Positions 30,997-39,776 of a DNA stretch of 55,437 nucleotides are shown in pieces; within the stretch, counting starts at the first letter, position 1; every line of letters begins with the position of its first letter. The stretch comes from an uncultured Eubacteriales bacterium (lineage in GTDB: Bacteria; Bacillota; Clostridia; Oscillospirales; Acutalibacteraceae). The position numbers were made by a program, and so were the translations under genes. Below the pieces are notes generated by a model. The model searched no databases, was not told where the DNA came from, and saw only the letters and a list, made by a program, of their open reading frames with translations. Location of the stretch: assembly GCA_934486755.1 (NCBI GenBank), contig CAKSQT010000005.1:1-55437 (forward strand), given 5' to 3'.

Positions 30997-33183
30997 GTGA
31001 CATATACTGATGTTAAAAACGGTATCACGGATTTCTTTAAAGATAATTTTGAAATAGTTTCAACCAAAAAATCACGCATAACTGGCATAGTGATGTGCGC
31101 TGTTCTGCTTTTGACAGTTATACTTGACGCGGGCGCATACACAAGTCAGGAGTTCCGCTCAAAGTGGCTGTTGCTTGCGGCGGTTTTGTGCCTGCCGTTT
31201 TTAATAGGACTTTTGGCGGCTTACGGCATACGGATAAAAAACGACAAGGCGGACAAAACGGCGCATTTCGTTTTTCTGATACTTATGCCCGTGCTTACAA
31301 TGACTATGACCGAGTGTCTGAACGACGTGTTCATATACAATATGACCTATCTCGGATTTTTGGGGAACTATCTGGTTATACTCATTTTTTATTTTATTGT
31401 TTTTGCGCTGTCGGGCAGCTTTAAACTGCCTGTGCTGATAGTCAACCCGATACTTTTCGGGTTTGCCGTGGCGCACAGTTATATTATGGATTTCAGGGGC
31501 ACCCCGTTTCTGCCGATGGACTTTTTGAGCATTACCACCGCCGTCGGCGTTGCGAACACCTATAACTATACGCTTACCTACAAGGTTATGACGGCCATAC
31601 TGCTGTTTGTGCTTATAATGGTTATCGGCGTGCGCATAAAAACCCCGAAAAACGGCATGGTTACAAAGGTCATATCCCGCGTTTTCACCGCAACCTTTGC
31701 GTCTGTTCTTCTTATACTTTTTTACGGTACAAGCGTATTCGCCGATATGGGCGTAAGGCCCGACTTCTGGAACCAGACGAGAGGTTACCACAACTACGGC
31801 TTTGTGTTCAACTTTTTCTGCAACACAAAATACCTTTATATGAGCGAGCCTGACGGCTACGACCCCAATGATGTAAGCAGTTATGTTTCGGATATTGTTG
31901 ACAGCTCGGATAACAACAAACCCGAGGTTGACAGCAACGCTCCGAATATTATCTGCATAATGAACGAGTCGCTTTCCGACCTCGGAACGCTCGGAAACCT
32001 CACCACAAACGAGGACTATATGCCGTTTATGCACAGCCTTACCGAGAATACGGTCAAGGGCAATCTTTATGTTCCCGTTATCGGCGCGGGTACTTCTAAT
32101 ACAGAGTTTGAGTTTATAACGGGTCACTCAACGGCGTTTTTGCCGTCGGGCAGCAACGCGTATATGCTCTATATCAAAAATCCTATCGCTTCGCTGGTCT
32201 CGACGCTTGAAGGTCAGGGATATTCTTCCTACGCTCTGCACCCCTATTACGCGGAGGGCTGGAACCGCACAAAGGTCTATAACTATCTCGGCTTTAACAA
32301 GTTTGACAGCCTTGAAACGATTATGGATGTAAACCTTATGACGCAGTTCACCGAGAACGGCTCCGACCCCAACTATCTGCAACAGCTTGTTGAACAGGCG
32401 TATCCTGGCAGAAATATGCTTTTAAGACAGTATATAAGCGACTCATACGATTACAGCCTGATTATCGACAATTACGAGAACAGGGATAAATCGGTTCCGT
32501 ATTTTGCCTTTAACGTAACAATGCAAAATCACGGCGGCTATACCACAAGCTGTGTGAACTTCAACGAAAGCATATATTCAACGTCTTCAAGCAAGGATTA
32601 TATAAAGGCTAATAAGTACCTCTCGCTTGTCAAGGCGAGCGACGACGCGTTTAAGGGACTTATAGAATATTTTTCAAACGTAAAGGAGCCTACCGTTATA
32701 TGTATGTTCGGCGACCACCAGCCGTCGGTTGAAACAGGCTTCATTTCCGAAATACTTGGGGTGGCAAATCTTTCAAACCTCACGATAGAGCAGGAGCAGA
32801 GCCGCCACGTGACGCCGTTCTTTATTTGGGCGAACTACGATATTGAGGAAAAAACGGTTGATAAATTAAGCGCCAACTATCTGTCGTCCCTTGTGCTTAA
32901 AACCGCGGGCGTTAAGATGACCGAATACAACAAGTATCTGCTTAAACTGTCCGAGACCCTGCCCGTTATCGACACGGTGGGTTATATAGACGCCGAAAAC
33001 AACTACTACAAGTGGAGCGACGTATCGCCGTATACCGACCTGCTTGACGAGTACGAGAAAATTCAGTACAACAACATTTTCGACCAAAACAACAAAAGCA
33101 CGGGAATTTTCTATCTGGACGGATATGTTCCCGAAGCTCCTGTCGAAAGCAGTCAGGCAACCGAGAGTAAGGAAAAGAAGTAA
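30997..33183 (+). CDS. LTA synthase family sulfatase
   Basis: 728 residues with a GTG start after caggagga. About five N-terminal membrane helices (residues 28-245) precede an extracellular alkaline-phosphatase-fold domain (about 310-660). LtaS-type features are NIICIMNESLSDLG (metal Glu), GAGTSNTEFEFITG (probable nucleophile Thr366), HPYYAEGWNRTKVY and FGDHQPSVE (metal Asp/His). Relatives add glycerol-phosphate units from phosphatidylglycerol to lipoteichoic acid or other surface glycans. The acceptor here is not known. It heads a tightly packed five-gene cluster. Confidence 0.88.
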   Translation: MTYTDVKNGITDFFKDNFEIVSTKKSRITGIVMCAVLLLTVILDAGAYTSQEFRSKWLLLAAVLCLPFLIGLLAAYGIRIKNDKADKTAHFVFLILMPVLTMTMTECLNDVFIYNMTYLGFLGNYLVILIFYFIVFALSGSFKLPVLIVNPILFGFAVAHSYIMDFRGTPFLPMDFLSITTAVGVANTYNYTLTYKVMTAILLFVLIMVIGVRIKTPKNGMVTKVISRVFTATFASVLLILFYGTSVFADMGVRPDFWNQTRGYHNYGFVFNFFCNTKYLYMSEPDGYDPNDVSSYVSDIVDSSDNNKPEVDSNAPNIICIMNESLSDLGTLGNLTTNEDYMPFMHSLTENTVKGNLYVPVIGAGTSNTEFEFITGHSTAFLPSGSNAYMLYIKNPIASLVSTLEGQGYSSYALHPYYAEGWNRTKVYNYLGFNKFDSLETIMDVNLMTQFTENGSDPNYLQQLVEQAYPGRNMLLRQYISDSYDYSLIIDNYENRDKSVPYFAFNVTMQNHGGYTTSCVNFNESIYSTSSSKDYIKANKYLSLVKASDDAFKGLIEYFSNVKEPTVICMFGDHQPSVETGFISEILGVANLSNLTIEQEQSRHVTPFFIWANYDIEEKTVDKLSANYLSSLVLKTAGVKMTEYNKYLLKLSETLPVIDTVGYIDAENNYYKWSDVSPYTDLLDEYEKIQYNNIFDQNNKSTGIFYLDGYVPEAPVESSQATESKEKK

Positions 33184-33651
33184 ATGCGCAACACTACCCT
33201 TTGCCACATTGAAAAAGACGGAAAATATCTTATGCTTCACCGCGTGAAAAAGGAAAACGACCTCAACAAGGATAAATGGGTGGGCATAGGCGGAAAGTTT
33301 GAAGACAGGGAAAGTCCCGAAGAATGTAATATCCGCGAGGTTTACGAGGAAACGGGACTTACCCTTAAATCGGCACGCTACTGCGGTATAGTCACGTTTG
33401 TGTCCGACAAATGGGAAACGGAATATATGCATATATTTCATTCCGACTCCTTTTCGGGCGAGGTGCGCGAGTGCGACGAGGGCGTTCTCGAATGGGTGGA
33501 TAAAAATAAACTGTTAGATCTTCCTCTTTGGGAGGGCGATAAGATATTTTTAAGGCTGATAGACGAAAAATCGCCGTTTTTCTCGCTCAAACTTGTTTAT
33601 GAGGGCGAGAAGTTGACGGCGGTTGTTTTAAACGGAGAAAAGATAATATGA
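33184..33651 (+). CDS. NUDIX hydrolase (MutT-like)
   Basis: 155 residues. The NUDIX box is complete: GGKFEDRESPEECNIREVYE followed by ETGL, with the metal-binding REVYEETG core. The N-terminal ATLCHIEKDG-type strand (here NTTLCHIEKDGKYLMLHRV) resembles 8-oxo-dGTP diphosphatases, so nucleotide-pool cleaning is likely but unproven. It starts directly after the upstream stop codon and overlaps DUF523 by four bases (ATGA). Confidence 0.88.
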   Translation: MRNTTLCHIEKDGKYLMLHRVKKENDLNKDKWVGIGGKFEDRESPEECNIREVYEETGLTLKSARYCGIVTFVSDKWETEYMHIFHSDSFSGEVRECDEGVLEWVDKNKLLDLPLWEGDKIFLRLIDEKSPFFSLKLVYEGEKLTAVVLNGEKII

Positions 33652-34103
33652 AAAAGATACTTGTAAGCGCCTGTCTTTTGGGCGTTTCCTGTCGGTATGA
33701 CGGGAAATCAAAACCCTGCGGCGCGGTTGACGCGCTGAAAGAAAAATATCAGCTTATATCAATATGTCCAGAAGTTATGGGCGGACTTGAAACGCCCAGA
33801 ATACCCTCCGAGCTTAAAGACGGCAGAGCGTTCAGAAAAGACGGAACGGATATAACCGAAAAGTGTATAAAAGGCGCAAACGAGGCGTTAAGGCTTGCCG
33901 AAAAATTCGGCTGCACGGCGGCGGTCTTAAAGGAACGCAGTCCCTCATGCGGAAGCGGAAGCATATATGACGGAACGTTTACGGGCAGGGTTGTTTCGGG
34001 CGACGGAATTGCGGCGGCATTGCTTAAAATGAACGGAATAAAGGTGTTCGGCGAAAGTCAGCTTACAGAACTTGAAGAATTTTTAAAAACGGAGAAGTTA
34101 TGA
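33648..34103 (+). CDS. DUF523 family protein
   Basis: 151 residues. ILVSACLLGVSCRYDGKSKP at the N-terminus and KERSPSCGSGSIYDGTFTGR in the middle are the DUF523 signatures, with conserved cysteines (Cys9, Cys15 and the SCG Cys) that could bind metal or carry redox chemistry. The family function is unknown to me. Overlaps of four bases at both ends place it firmly in the cluster. Confidence 0.88.
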   Translation: MKKILVSACLLGVSCRYDGKSKPCGAVDALKEKYQLISICPEVMGGLETPRIPSELKDGRAFRKDGTDITEKCIKGANEALRLAEKFGCTAAVLKERSPSCGSGSIYDGTFTGRVVSGDGIAAALLKMNGIKVFGESQLTELEEFLKTEKL

Positions 34104-34681
34104 ATATTTGTTTATACGGCGCGTCAAGTCAGTCGATAAGCCGAGAATACATAGAAAAAACGACCGAATTCGGTAAAATGCTTGCAAAGCGCGGGCATAA
34201 TCTTGTTTACGGTGCAGGCGCGAACGGACTTATGGGCGCCGCGGCGAACGGCGTTGTTTCAGGCGGCGGCAAAATAATCGGCGTGTCGCCGAAGTTTTTT
34301 CAGGCTGACGGAGTTTTGTTTGACGGCTGCGACGAGATGATATACACCGACACAATGCGCGAGCGCAAGCAGATAATGGAACAGCGCTCCGACGCGTTTG
34401 TTATGGTACCCGGCGGTATAGGCACCTTTGACGAGTTTTTTGAAATACTCACCTTAAAACAGCTTTCACAGCACACAAAGCCGATAGCGGTCTACAATAT
34501 AAGCGGATATTTCGACCCGCTTGAAAAACTGCTCGAAAATGCGGTAAGCGGCGGCTTTATGACCGAAAATTCGCTGTCGCTCTGCAAGGTGAGCCGTTCG
34601 GCGGACGAAATTTTCAATTATTTTGAGAACTATCGGTATGAGGGGTTAAATATCTCACAGTACAAGGAAATAGGAAAATGA
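34100..34681 (+). CDS. TIGR00730 / LOG-like Rossmann-fold protein
   Basis: 193 residues. LVYGAGANGLMGAAANGVVS, then MRERKQIMEQRSDAFVMVPG and the PGGIGTFDEFFE motif are the hallmarks of LOG family phosphoribohydrolases. These release a base from a nucleoside monophosphate (cytokinin activation in plants; nucleotide salvage or detoxification in bacteria). ATGA overlaps join it to DUF523 and the alarmone synthetase. The biological substrate is inferred at family level only. Confidence 0.88.
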   Translation: MNICLYGASSQSISREYIEKTTEFGKMLAKRGHNLVYGAGANGLMGAAANGVVSGGGKIIGVSPKFFQADGVLFDGCDEMIYTDTMRERKQIMEQRSDAFVMVPGGIGTFDEFFEILTLKQLSQHTKPIAVYNISGYFDPLEKLLENAVSGGFMTENSLSLCKVSRSADEIFNYFENYRYEGLNISQYKEIGK

Positions 34682-35334
34682 AACTCAAAGATGTTACAAG
34701 TTTAAGCGCGGAGGATACGGGCAGGCTTTTTGACGAGGCAAAGCCGTTTGCCGAACTTATGATGCAGTACCGCTGTGCTATGCTGGAAGTAAAAACCAAG
34801 CTCGACGTTCTTAACAACGAGCTGTCGTTGCAGAACGAGCGAAATCCGTTTGAGTCTATAAACTGCCGCATAAAAAGCGTGCAGAGCATAATAGACAAGC
34901 TGCAACGCAAGGGACTTGAAGTAAGCATAGAAAATATTGAAAAAAATCTCAACGACGTTGCGGGAATACGCGTTATATGCTCCTTTCCCGAGGATATTTA
35001 CACCCTTGCCGAAAAGCTGTTCTTGCAGGACGACGTGCGCGTCGTCGCGGTCAAGGACTACATAAAAAATCCCAAGCCGAACGGCTACCGCAGTCTGCAC
35101 CTTATAATCGAAATACCGATATTTCTTTCAACGCAGAAGAAATTTATGCGCGTTGAGGTGCAGTTCCGCACAATAGCGATGGACTTTTGGGCAAGCCTTG
35201 AACACAAGCTGAAATACAAAAAGAACATAGACGACAGCGAGGAAGTGTCAAAGGAATTAAGGGAGTGCGCCGAGGACATAGCGCGCCTTGACCTTAAAAT
35301 GCAGGACATTCACAAAAAAATACATTCCAACTGA
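34678..35334 (+). CDS. Small alarmone synthetase (RelQ/YjbM-like)
   Basis: 218 residues, a stand-alone (p)ppGpp synthetase without hydrolase, TGS or ACT domains. Motifs are DVAGIRVICSFPEDIY, IKNPKPNGYRSLHLII (GTP and ATP contacts) and VEVQFRTIAMDFWASLEHKL. RelQ enzymes respond at the level of expression and allostery to stress, including cell-wall stress. Coupling to a surface-polymer synthase and two nucleotide-handling enzymes is suggestive. The preceding gene overlaps by four bases. Confidence 0.92.
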   Translation: MKLKDVTSLSAEDTGRLFDEAKPFAELMMQYRCAMLEVKTKLDVLNNELSLQNERNPFESINCRIKSVQSIIDKLQRKGLEVSIENIEKNLNDVAGIRVICSFPEDIYTLAEKLFLQDDVRVVAVKDYIKNPKPNGYRSLHLIIEIPIFLSTQKKFMRVEVQFRTIAMDFWASLEHKLKYKKNIDDSEEVSKELRECAEDIARLDLKMQDIHKKIHSN

Positions 35335-35394
35335 AATAAATAATCTGCCTTATTATGCAAATAATACCAAGTGAAATACCTTGGAGGCGGATAT

Positions 35395-36723
35395 ATGAAG
35401 AAAAGAAATTTTATAAGACTTATATCGCTCCTGTCGGCGGCTATCGCCGTGGCGGCGGGATTCGGCATAAAGTATTATACGGACAACCGAAGATACCGTT
35501 TGGAGCTTGAAAACGGATATTCCAGAACACTCAGCGAGCTGAATGCGGGGATAAATAATATTTCGCTTATTCTTCAAAAAGCGGAGTATGTAAATTCCGC
35601 CGCACTTATAAGCGAAACGGCGGCTCAGCTTATAAGCGAGGCGCAGACCGCAAAAACGGCGCTTTCCCAGCTTCCGCTCGGGGAAAACGAGCTTACCGTT
35701 TTAAACAAATTTCTCTCACAGGTGGGAAATTACGCCGTTTCGGTGTCCAAAAGCGTAATAAGCGGCAACGATATAACCGAGGAGCAACGGCAGAATATAT
35801 CGGTGCTTTACGAGACGTCGAAGAAAATAGCCGAGGCGGTCTCAAACGCCGAAATAAACTACGACAATATTGATTATTGGGTAAAGGAACTTGACAGAAA
35901 GCTCGCCGACGCCGTTCCCGAGGACTCGCTTGCGTCGTCGCTCAACGACCTTGAAGAAGACCTTTCGGACTATCCCACTCTGGTTTATGACGGACCTTAT
36001 TCCGACCATATTCTTGAAAGCGAGTCGGAGCTTCTTGCAAACGCGCCCGAAATAACGCGCGAGGAAGCGCTTTCGCGCGCAGGGGAGGCGGCGGGTGAAA
36101 ACGCGGGCGAACTGAAATTTCAAATGTCCGAGGAGGGCAAGGTCCCGTCATACCGTTTCGGGAACGAAAACGTTTCGGTAAGCGTTACGCGCTTCGGCGG
36201 ATATATAAAGTATATGCGCAAGCTGCGCATACCCGAAAACGGGCATATAGAATATGCGAATGCCGTGAGCAGAGCCAAAAAATATCTCGGCGCTATGGGA
36301 ATGACCGACCTCACCGAGACATATTATTATACCGACGAGGGCGTTTGCGTTGTGAACTTCGCCTATCTTGACGGTGAGACGATATGCTACCCCGACCTTA
36401 TCAAGGTGGGAGTTGCAATGGATAACGGCGAAATAATGTTGCTTGAATGCGGCGGGTATCTTGCCAACCACAAGGACAGAGCCTTTGAAACGCCGCGTTT
36501 CCCGTCCGAGCAGGCGGCGCTGTCTTTAAGCCCAGCGCTGACCTTGAAGCAGACCTCGCTTGCGCTGATACCGACCGACTACGGCAAGGAACTGCGGTGC
36601 TACGAAATGCTTTGCGCGGGCAAAAACGGCGAGGAAATTTTGGTTTATATAAACACGCAGACGCTTGACGAAGAGCGAATACTGATACTGCTGAAAAACG
36701 ACGGCGGAACTCTTGCAAAATAA
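35395..36723 (+). CDS. ypeB: Germination protein YpeB
   Basis: 442 residues from the ATG at 35395, which follows ttggaggcgg. An N-terminal membrane anchor (about 8-25) is followed by a long helical region (about 35-200) and C-terminal PepSY-like repeats (about 220-440), for example DLTETYYYTDEGVCVVNFAY. In Bacillus YpeB stabilises and localises the spore cortex-lytic enzyme SleB. No sleB gene adjoins it here, which differs from the usual sleB-ypeB pair. Confidence 0.88.
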   Translation: MKKRNFIRLISLLSAAIAVAAGFGIKYYTDNRRYRLELENGYSRTLSELNAGINNISLILQKAEYVNSAALISETAAQLISEAQTAKTALSQLPLGENELTVLNKFLSQVGNYAVSVSKSVISGNDITEEQRQNISVLYETSKKIAEAVSNAEINYDNIDYWVKELDRKLADAVPEDSLASSLNDLEEDLSDYPTLVYDGPYSDHILESESELLANAPEITREEALSRAGEAAGENAGELKFQMSEEGKVPSYRFGNENVSVSVTRFGGYIKYMRKLRIPENGHIEYANAVSRAKKYLGAMGMTDLTETYYYTDEGVCVVNFAYLDGETICYPDLIKVGVAMDNGEIMLLECGGYLANHKDRAFETPRFPSEQAALSLSPALTLKQTSLALIPTDYGKELRCYEMLCAGKNGEEILVYINTQTLDEERILILLKNDGGTLAK

Positions 36724-36726
36724 TGC

Positions 36727-36755
36727 TTGATTTTTTTAAGACTTTGTGATAAAAT
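36727..36755 (+). promoter_or_regulatory. Promoter of rplS
   Basis: -35 TTGATT (36727-36732), 17-base spacer, -10 TAAAAT (36750-36755) preceded by TGa. The layout matches the S10 promoter (same -35, same spacer, extended -10). Confidence 0.7.
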
Positions 36756-36764
36756 GTATGAGCA

Positions 36765-36885
36765 TTTGATTTCACCCGTCCTAACGGGTGGGTTCATTGC
36801 CGAAAATTCGACATTGAAACGGACGGTCCTCTGTCTTTCCGAAACGGTGGTTATGAACGTCTGAAAAATTTTAGGAGGAAGAAAA
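36765..36885 (+). ncRNA. Ribosomal protein L19 leader candidate
   Basis: The transcribed leader of rplS folds as a closed element. A hairpin cacccgt-ccta-acgggtg (36773-36790) comes first, and gttcat (36792-36797) pairs with atgaac (36853-36858) to close a second domain. L19 leaders of this kind are known in Firmicutes as autoregulatory elements; identity with that family is inferred from position and shape. Confidence 0.6.
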
Positions 36886-37227
36886 ATGGACGCTGTAAAA
36901 GAACTCACAGCAGGAATGCTCAAAGCTGACGCTCCCGAAATACTTATCGGAAGCACCGTAAAGGTACACGTAAGAATTAAAGAGGGCGAAAAAGAGAGAA
37001 TTCAGGTTTTTGAAGGAACCGTTATTGCCAAGAACAACAGCGGTATTGCCGAAACATTTACCGTTCGCCGTGTTTCCTACGGTGTAGGTGTTGAGCGTGT
37101 GTTCCCCTTGCACTCACCCAGCGTAGCTAAGGTTGAGCTTGTAAGAAAGGGTCGTGTACGCAGGGCAAAGCTTTATTATCTGCGTGACAGAGTCGGTAAG
37201 GCTGCTAAGGTTAAGGAGCTTATCTGA
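36886..37227 (+). CDS. rplS: 50S ribosomal protein L19
   Basis: 113 residues. STVKVHVRIKEGEKERIQVF, GTVIAKNNSGIAETFTVRRV and YGVGVERVFPLHSPSVAKVE are diagnostic. L19 lies at the subunit interface. taggagg precedes the ATG. In many Firmicutes it follows rimM-trmD; here those genes are absent and lepB follows. Confidence 0.97.
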   Translation: MDAVKELTAGMLKADAPEILIGSTVKVHVRIKEGEKERIQVFEGTVIAKNNSGIAETFTVRRVSYGVGVERVFPLHSPSVAKVELVRKGRVRRAKLYYLRDRVGKAAKVKELI

Positions 37228-37239
37228 TAAACCAACGAG

Positions 37240-37266
37240 GGGACGGTGTGAAATCCGTCCCTTTTT
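37240..37266 (+). terminator. Terminator between rplS and lepB
   Basis: The stem gggacgg (37240-37246) pairs with ccgtccc (37255-37261), loop tgtgaaat, followed by ttttt (37262-37266). Some read-through probably feeds lepB. Confidence 0.8.
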
Positions 37267-37285
37267 GCTATTTGGAGACTATACT

Positions 37286-37972
37286 ATGGATGACTTTTAC
37301 AAAAACTATAAATCCCCGAGGTCGTATGATGTTGAGGAACAGCTTCCCGAGGAGGTCGGTTTTCACGTCAACATTAACGCTTTTGACGATGTGAAGACTC
37401 AAAATAACAAAAAGAGCGGCGGTATCCGCGAGGATATTTTCGAGTGGATAGACGTTTTGGTGACCGCGATAATCACGGTCGTCATATTGTTCAGCCTTGT
37501 GTTCAGGGTCGCCACGATCGACGGACCCTCTATGCAGAACACCCTCTTTTCAAATGACAAGGTTATAATATCCAATCTCGGCTATACGCCGAAGCAGGGC
37601 GACGTAGTTGTGGTGTCCCGCAATGTTGACAATACCGTTCAGTCGGAGGATACGAGCGATCCACCGATAATAAAACGCGTTATAGCCGTCGGCGGGCAGA
37701 CGGTGGATATTGACTTTGAGCGCGGCGTTGTCTCGGTTGACGGCGTCGAGCTTGACGAGCCGTATGCCAAAACCCCAACCACCTCAAAATACGACATTGA
37801 TTTTCCCGTCACTGTTCCCGAGGGGCATATATTCGTAATGGGCGACAACCGTAGCAACTCGCTTGACAGCCGTGATTCAAGAATCGGCGAAAACGGAATG
37901 ATAGACACCCGCTACGTGCTGGGTCACGCCGTTTTGCGCATTTTCCCGTTCAATAAGGTGGGGAGACTTTAA
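37286..37972 (+). CDS. lepB: Signal peptidase I
   Basis: 228 residues. An N-terminal cytoplasmic segment and one membrane helix (about 56-74) precede the catalytic domain. The catalytic dyad is Ser82 in IDGPSMQNTLF and Lys130 in IIKRVIAVGG; the box GDNRSNSLDSRD is also conserved. It cuts signal peptides of secreted proteins such as the dockerin protein. The ATG at 37286 follows tttggaga; upstream frame residues run through the rplS terminator and are rejected. Confidence 0.95.
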   Translation: MDDFYKNYKSPRSYDVEEQLPEEVGFHVNINAFDDVKTQNNKKSGGIREDIFEWIDVLVTAIITVVILFSLVFRVATIDGPSMQNTLFSNDKVIISNLGYTPKQGDVVVVSRNVDNTVQSEDTSDPPIIKRVIAVGGQTVDIDFERGVVSVDGVELDEPYAKTPTTSKYDIDFPVTVPEGHIFVMGDNRSNSLDSRDSRIGENGMIDTRYVLGHAVLRIFPFNKVGRL

Positions 37973-38032
37973 GAAGTACAAGATTTTTAAGGCAAGATCA
38001 GAAAATAAAACGAACAAGAAAAGTGATATATT

Positions 38033-38869
38033 ATGAAAAATAATACTATTGAAGTGCAAAACATCTCGGTAAATATAGTTAGTGTTAATGATAATGATTA
38101 TATCTGTATATCTGATTTTGCAAAATATAAGGCAGGCAAATCAAAGTCTGACGACATTATAAGAAACTGGCTGAGAAATCGTATTACATTAGAATTTCTT
38201 GGAACTTGGGAGTCTATTTACAATCCAAATTTTAATTCCGTCGAATTCGACGGGTTTATAAAAAGTTCGGGTTTGCACACGTTTACCCTCAGCGTTGCGG
38301 AATGGTGTGAAAAAACAAACGCAATCGGTATTTATTCCAAACGCGGCAGATACGGCGGAACGTATGCACATAAAGATATTGCATTTGAATTTGCGTCTGC
38401 GATCAGCCCTGTCTTCAAGCTGTATTTGATAAAAGAATTTGAAAGATTAAAGCAAATAGAAAATCAAAACAGGGAATGGGACATAAAGAGAATACTTACT
38501 AAGAATAACTATCTGATACATACTGACGCTATCAAAAATTATATATTGCCGAATAGTGAACATTATAAAAATAAAGAATGGATAAAGTATGCCGAAGAAG
38601 CGGATATTTTAAATGTTGCGGTGTTTAATACGACCGCAAAAGAATGGAGAGACCTTAACCCCGATTTGGCAAAAACTTCAAACATCAGAGATTATGCCAC
38701 AATAAATGAACTAACGGTTTTATCTAATTTAGAATCGCATAATGCCGAATTGATTAAAGACGGAAAGAGCAAGGAAGAAAGATTTGAAATTTTAAAAGCT
38801 ATTGCCGAATATCAATCCGATATTTTGGATAGTGCAGAGAAAATACGACAATTAAAAGAAGAAAATTAA
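38033..38869 (+). CDS. KilA-N domain protein
   Basis: 278 residues. The N-terminal half has KilA-N features: DYICISDFAKYKAGKSKSDD, IRNWLRNRITLEFLGTWE, SGLHTFTLSVAEWCEKTNA and GRYGGTYAHKDIAFEFASAI. KilA-N domains occur in phage and bacterial proteins and may bind DNA; function here is unknown. The C-terminal part is helical. The gene is visibly more AT-rich than its neighbours, has a weak ribosome-binding site, and interrupts an otherwise housekeeping run (lepB, rbgA, rnhB), all signs of horizontal acquisition. Confidence 0.85.
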   Translation: MKNNTIEVQNISVNIVSVNDNDYICISDFAKYKAGKSKSDDIIRNWLRNRITLEFLGTWESIYNPNFNSVEFDGFIKSSGLHTFTLSVAEWCEKTNAIGIYSKRGRYGGTYAHKDIAFEFASAISPVFKLYLIKEFERLKQIENQNREWDIKRILTKNNYLIHTDAIKNYILPNSEHYKNKEWIKYAEEADILNVAVFNTTAKEWRDLNPDLAKTSNIRDYATINELTVLSNLESHNAELIKDGKSKEERFEILKAIAEYQSDILDSAEKIRQLKEEN

Positions 38870-38870
38870 A

Positions 38871-39776
38871 ATGCGACAAAATAAAAAAACAAGTGACAAC
38901 AAACAAAAACAGACCGAGGGGCAGAGTATACAATGGTTCCCAGGTCACATGGCGAAGACTAAGCGCCGAATTAAAGAGATACTTCCGCTTATCGACGCCG
39001 TTGCCGAGGTGGTTGACGCTCGTATTCCGATAAGCAGCCGCAACCCCGATTTAAACGAGATAATCGGCTCAAAACCGAGGATAGTTTTGCTTAACAAGTG
39101 CGATATGGCGGATAGCGCGGTTACTGCCGAATGGATACGCTATTATGAGGATAAAGGCATTTTTGCCATAGCGATAGACTGCAAAACGGGCAAGGGCATT
39201 TCAAAATTTAAGGATACCGTTAAAACCGCCCTTAAAGACAGGCTTGATTATTACCGTGAAAAAGGTATGGTGGGGAAACCGCTTAGAGTTATGGTCGTCG
39301 GCATACCTAACGTCGGAAAATCGTCATTCATCAACCGAATAGCGGGCGGCGGCAGGGCAAAGGTCGAAAACCGCCCTGGCGTTACAAGGGGCAATCAATG
39401 GTTCACGGTTGATAAACAGCTTGAACTGCTTGATACCCCAGGCGTGCTGTGGCCTAAGTTTGAAGATAAAACGGTAGGCGAACACCTCGCGTTTACGGGA
39501 GCGGTCAAGGATAAAATCCTTGATACAGAGCTGCTCAGCGTAAGACTGCTTGAAATACTCTGTAAAGATTACCGCGGTCTGCTTGAAAAACGTTACGGTC
39601 AGCTTGATTTTGAGGGCGACGCCTATGACGTTCTCTGCCAGATAGGCAAAAAGCGGGGAATGGTTATAAGGGGCGGCGAGACCGATACCGAGCGCGCGGC
39701 GAATATGCTGCTGGAAGAATTCAGAAGCTGTAAAATAGGAACGGTGTCGCTTGAAAGGGTGAATGAAAATGCCTGA
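38871..39776 (+). CDS. rbgA: Ribosome biogenesis GTPase RbgA (YlqF)
   Basis: 301 residues, a circularly permuted GTPase needed for late 50S assembly. Motif order is G4 (LLNKCD), then G1 (GIPNVGKSSFINR), G2 (GVTRG) and G3 (DTPGVLWP). The family opening IQWFPGHMAKTKRRIKE begins at about residue 20, so there is a polar N-terminal extension of about 19 residues. No good ribosome-binding site precedes the ATG, one base after the KilA-N gene, so the KilA-N insertion may have altered its 5' end. Confidence 0.95.
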   Translation: MRQNKKTSDNKQKQTEGQSIQWFPGHMAKTKRRIKEILPLIDAVAEVVDARIPISSRNPDLNEIIGSKPRIVLLNKCDMADSAVTAEWIRYYEDKGIFAIAIDCKTGKGISKFKDTVKTALKDRLDYYREKGMVGKPLRVMVVGIPNVGKSSFINRIAGGGRAKVENRPGVTRGNQWFTVDKQLELLDTPGVLWPKFEDKTVGEHLAFTGAVKDKILDTELLSVRLLEILCKDYRGLLEKRYGQLDFEGDAYDVLCQIGKKRGMVIRGGETDTERAANMLLEEFRSCKIGTVSLERVNENA

